In this document: positions 41,563-43,131 of the stretch, piece after piece
Numbering within the stretch: the first letter of the stretch is position 1
How the letters are laid out: the number at the start of each line of letters is the position of its first letter
The notes under the pieces: generated by a model
What the model was told of the DNA's origin: nothing
The model's database searches: none
What the model saw: only the letters and a program-made list of their open reading frames with translations
Program-made: the position numbers and the translations under genes
Assembly: GCA_944326315.1 (NCBI GenBank)
Contig: CALVDP010000016.1
Location: 1-43,131 of the forward strand
Reading direction: 5' to 3'
Origin: an uncultured Bacteroidales bacterium
GTDB lineage: Bacteria > Bacteroidota > Bacteroidia > Bacteroidales > UBA932
DNA: 43,131 nt

Positions 41563-42969
41563 ATGGCAAACAGGATACCGCGGGTGCCTGTAAGGGAGCA
41601 GGACCCGGCAGCAAGAGCAAGGAATTTCGAGGAAGTGTGCTACGGCTATAATGAAGAGGAGGCGGTGCTTGAGGCATCCAGGTGCCTTCACTGCAAGAAT
41701 CCGAGGTGTGTTTCGGCATGTCCGGTCTCGGTGAAGATACCTGCTTTCATAGCAGCCGTGGCTGCAAGGGATTTCAACACGGCTGCGGATGTGATAGCTG
41801 AGGATTCGTCCCTGCCGGCAGTGTGCGGACGCGTATGTCCTCAGGAGACACAGTGTGAAGGCAGCTGCATACTCGGTGTCAAGGGGGAGCCTGTGGCGAT
41901 AGGGAAGCTGGAGCGATTCGTGGCTGACTGGTCAAGAAGCAATGGGGACCGGAAAGTGAGGAAGGCTCCGTCAAACGGTCTGAAGGTGGCTGTGGTCGGC
42001 AGTGGTCCTGCCGGGCTTGCATGTGCATGTGACCTTGCCAGGATGGGATATGAAGTCACGGTGTTCGAGGCTCTGCACAAGCCTGGCGGAGTCCTTGAAT
42101 ATGGAATACCGGAGTTCAGGCTTCCTAAGGAAAGGGTAGTGGCGGCTGAGATAGCTGATGTGAAGGCGATGGGTGTCAGGATTGAGACCAATGTGGTGGT
42201 CGGAAGGACAGTCACGGTCGATTCCCTCCTGGACAAGGAAGGCTTTTCTGCCGTGTTCATCGGTTCCGGTGCCGGACTTCCGCGTTTCATGAATATCCCG
42301 GGAGAGAATCTGAACGGGGTATTCTCTGCAAATGAGTTCCTTACCAGGAACAATCTGATGGATGCATACAGGGAAGATTATCTGACCCCGGTGATGCATG
42401 CCAGGAAGGTCGTCGTGGTGGGTGGAGGCAATGTGGCCATGGATGCCGCGCGTACGGCCTTGAGGCTTGGCGGTGATGTCACCATTGTGTACAGAAGGAC
42501 AGAGACCGAGCTGCCGGCAAGACGGGAGGAGGTGCATCATGCCAAGGAAGAGGGCGTCAAGTTCATGATGCTGTCGAATCCTGTGGAAATCATCGGCGAT
42601 GACAAGGGCTGGGTGAAGAAAATCAGATGCATCCGCATGGAGCTTGGAGAGCCGGACGAAAGCGGAAGACGTTCTCCTGTCCCTGTCCCGGATTCTGAGT
42701 TCGAGATAGAGACGGATTCGGTCATCATGGCCCTGGGAACATCACCCAATCCGCTGATTGCCCGTACTACTGCAGGTCTTGAAACGAACAGACGCGGCTG
42801 CATCACGGCTGATGATGACGGAGTGACTTCTCGTCCAGGCGTATTTGCCGGCGGGGATGCTGTCACAGGTGCGGCTACAGTCATTCTTGCTATGGGGGCA
42901 GGGCGCAAGGCTGCTGCGGCTATTGACAAGTATATCAAAGGAACAGTTTCCGGAGACGGAACTTGCTGA
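41563..42969 (+). CDS. nfnB: NfnB-like / glutamate synthase small-subunit-type NADPH oxidoreductase
   Basis: Large subunit partner of the preceding gene, often annotated NADPH-dependent glutamate synthase. ATG 41563 gives 468 residues; the frame back to 41437 overlaps nfnA and is a shadow. Two [4Fe-4S] sites are visible: RCLHCKNPRCVSACPVSV (C41, C44, C49, C53) and CGRVCPQETQCEGSCILG (C88, C92, C98, C102). The FAD motif VVGSGPAGLACACDLAR follows near 130, and the NADPH motif VVVGGGNVAMDAARTALRLGG near 285. TRPGVFAGGDAVTGAATVI closes the fold. The large glutamate synthase subunit is absent here, so bifurcating NfnAB is favoured over GOGAT. Confidence 0.88.
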   Translation: MANRIPRVPVREQDPAARARNFEEVCYGYNEEEAVLEASRCLHCKNPRCVSACPVSVKIPAFIAAVAARDFNTAADVIAEDSSLPAVCGRVCPQETQCEGSCILGVKGEPVAIGKLERFVADWSRSNGDRKVRKAPSNGLKVAVVGSGPAGLACACDLARMGYEVTVFEALHKPGGVLEYGIPEFRLPKERVVAAEIADVKAMGVRIETNVVVGRTVTVDSLLDKEGFSAVFIGSGAGLPRFMNIPGENLNGVFSANEFLTRNNLMDAYREDYLTPVMHARKVVVVGGGNVAMDAARTALRLGGDVTIVYRRTETELPARREEVHHAKEEGVKFMMLSNPVEIIGDDKGWVKKIRCIRMELGEPDESGRRSPVPVPDSEFEIETDSVIMALGTSPNPLIARTTAGLETNRRGCITADDDGVTSRPGVFAGGDAVTGAATVILAMGAGRKAAAAIDKYIKGTVSGDGTC

Positions 42970-43021
42970 AGACAAGACGACCCGGCGGATGCCGGATGAA
43001 ATGAAGGAGAATGGGTCAAAA

Positions 43022-43131
43022 GTCCCGAAGGGACCGCGACCGGAGGAAGCGAGATCCCCCTAATAGGGGTCGTGAGCGGTTTATGAGAATGTCCGGTGGA
43101 CATTCGAAAGCGAGCAGAGGGGGTTAGGATG
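43022..43131. repeat. Cluster of short palindromes, truncated by window edge
   Basis: Downstream of nfnB are three hairpins: GTCCCGAAGGGAC (43022-43034), GATCCCC...GGGGTC (43053-43071), and a perfect 8-bp GAATGTCC-GGT-GGACATTC (43087-43105). The phrase GCGAG recurs between them. The element appears to continue past base 43131. It resembles an intergenic repeat family, not a gene. Confidence 0.6.

Overview
The window is chromosomal DNA from a member of the Bacteroidota, most likely order Bacteroidales. Evidence includes: promoters of the TAnnTTTG type instead of sigma70 -10 boxes; an N-acylornithine carbamoyltransferase of the Bacteroides type; a short archaeal/eukaryal-type ProRS; Bacteroidales-type IF2; a TonB receptor paired with a secreted HMA protein; FadL and DUF3078-like barrels; and many SPII lipoproteins. 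Family and genus cannot be fixed from the sequence alone. Most of the window is core genome of moderate GC. About 12.5-16.7 kb is visibly more AT-rich.

Region 1 (1-11.6 kb) holds nearly the whole arginine pathway in two minus-strand units. The left unit reads argF'-argB-argE-mgsA-argH, with argH running off the left edge. The right unit reads GNAT acyltransferase-argG-argC-argD. Between them lie an AraC-type regulator and a DMT/EamA exporter, transcribed divergently from each other. Residue 90 of ArgF' is Ser, which predicts N-succinyl intermediates; the GNAT gene is then the best candidate for the first (acyl-glutamate-forming) step. No argR gene is visible. The right unit instead has a roughly 245-nt leader. 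It contains a 19-codon ORF with four Arg codons (AGA, CGA, CGA, CGA), overlapped by alternative hairpins. This is a candidate arginine attenuator and the most interesting observation here. Both arg promoters have a copy of a mosaic palindromic intergenic repeat upstream.

Region 2 (12.0-16.9 kb) looks accessory: a lipoprotein-TPR-TM-coiled coil-HTH regulator, a small secreted protein, a large lipoprotein with an HEYGGHWVH motif, and a small lipoprotein overlapping it. Palindromic repeats follow. Composition shifts inside two of these genes.

Region 3 (16.9-25.3 kb) is housekeeping: a 76-aa conserved small protein, a YugP-type metallopeptidase, alanine racemase, low-molecular-weight tyrosine phosphatase, a DJ-1/PfpI protein, and the rimP-nusA-infB translation operon with a clear terminator.

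Region 4 (25.4-32.0 kb) is envelope: lpxD-lpxC-lpxA-WbqC (lipid A), with LpxC not fused to FabZ. Facing it are a FadL-type barrel and a remarkable W/Y-rich, Ser/Arg-repeat lipoprotein. Region 5 (32.0-43.1 kb) holds proS, a DUF3078 barrel, tilS, sppA, a TonB receptor plus periplasmic HMA metallochaperone, and an nfnA-nfnB transhydrogenase pair. It ends in a cluster of palindromes cut by the window edge. No rRNA, tRNA, CRISPR array, transposase or integrase was seen.
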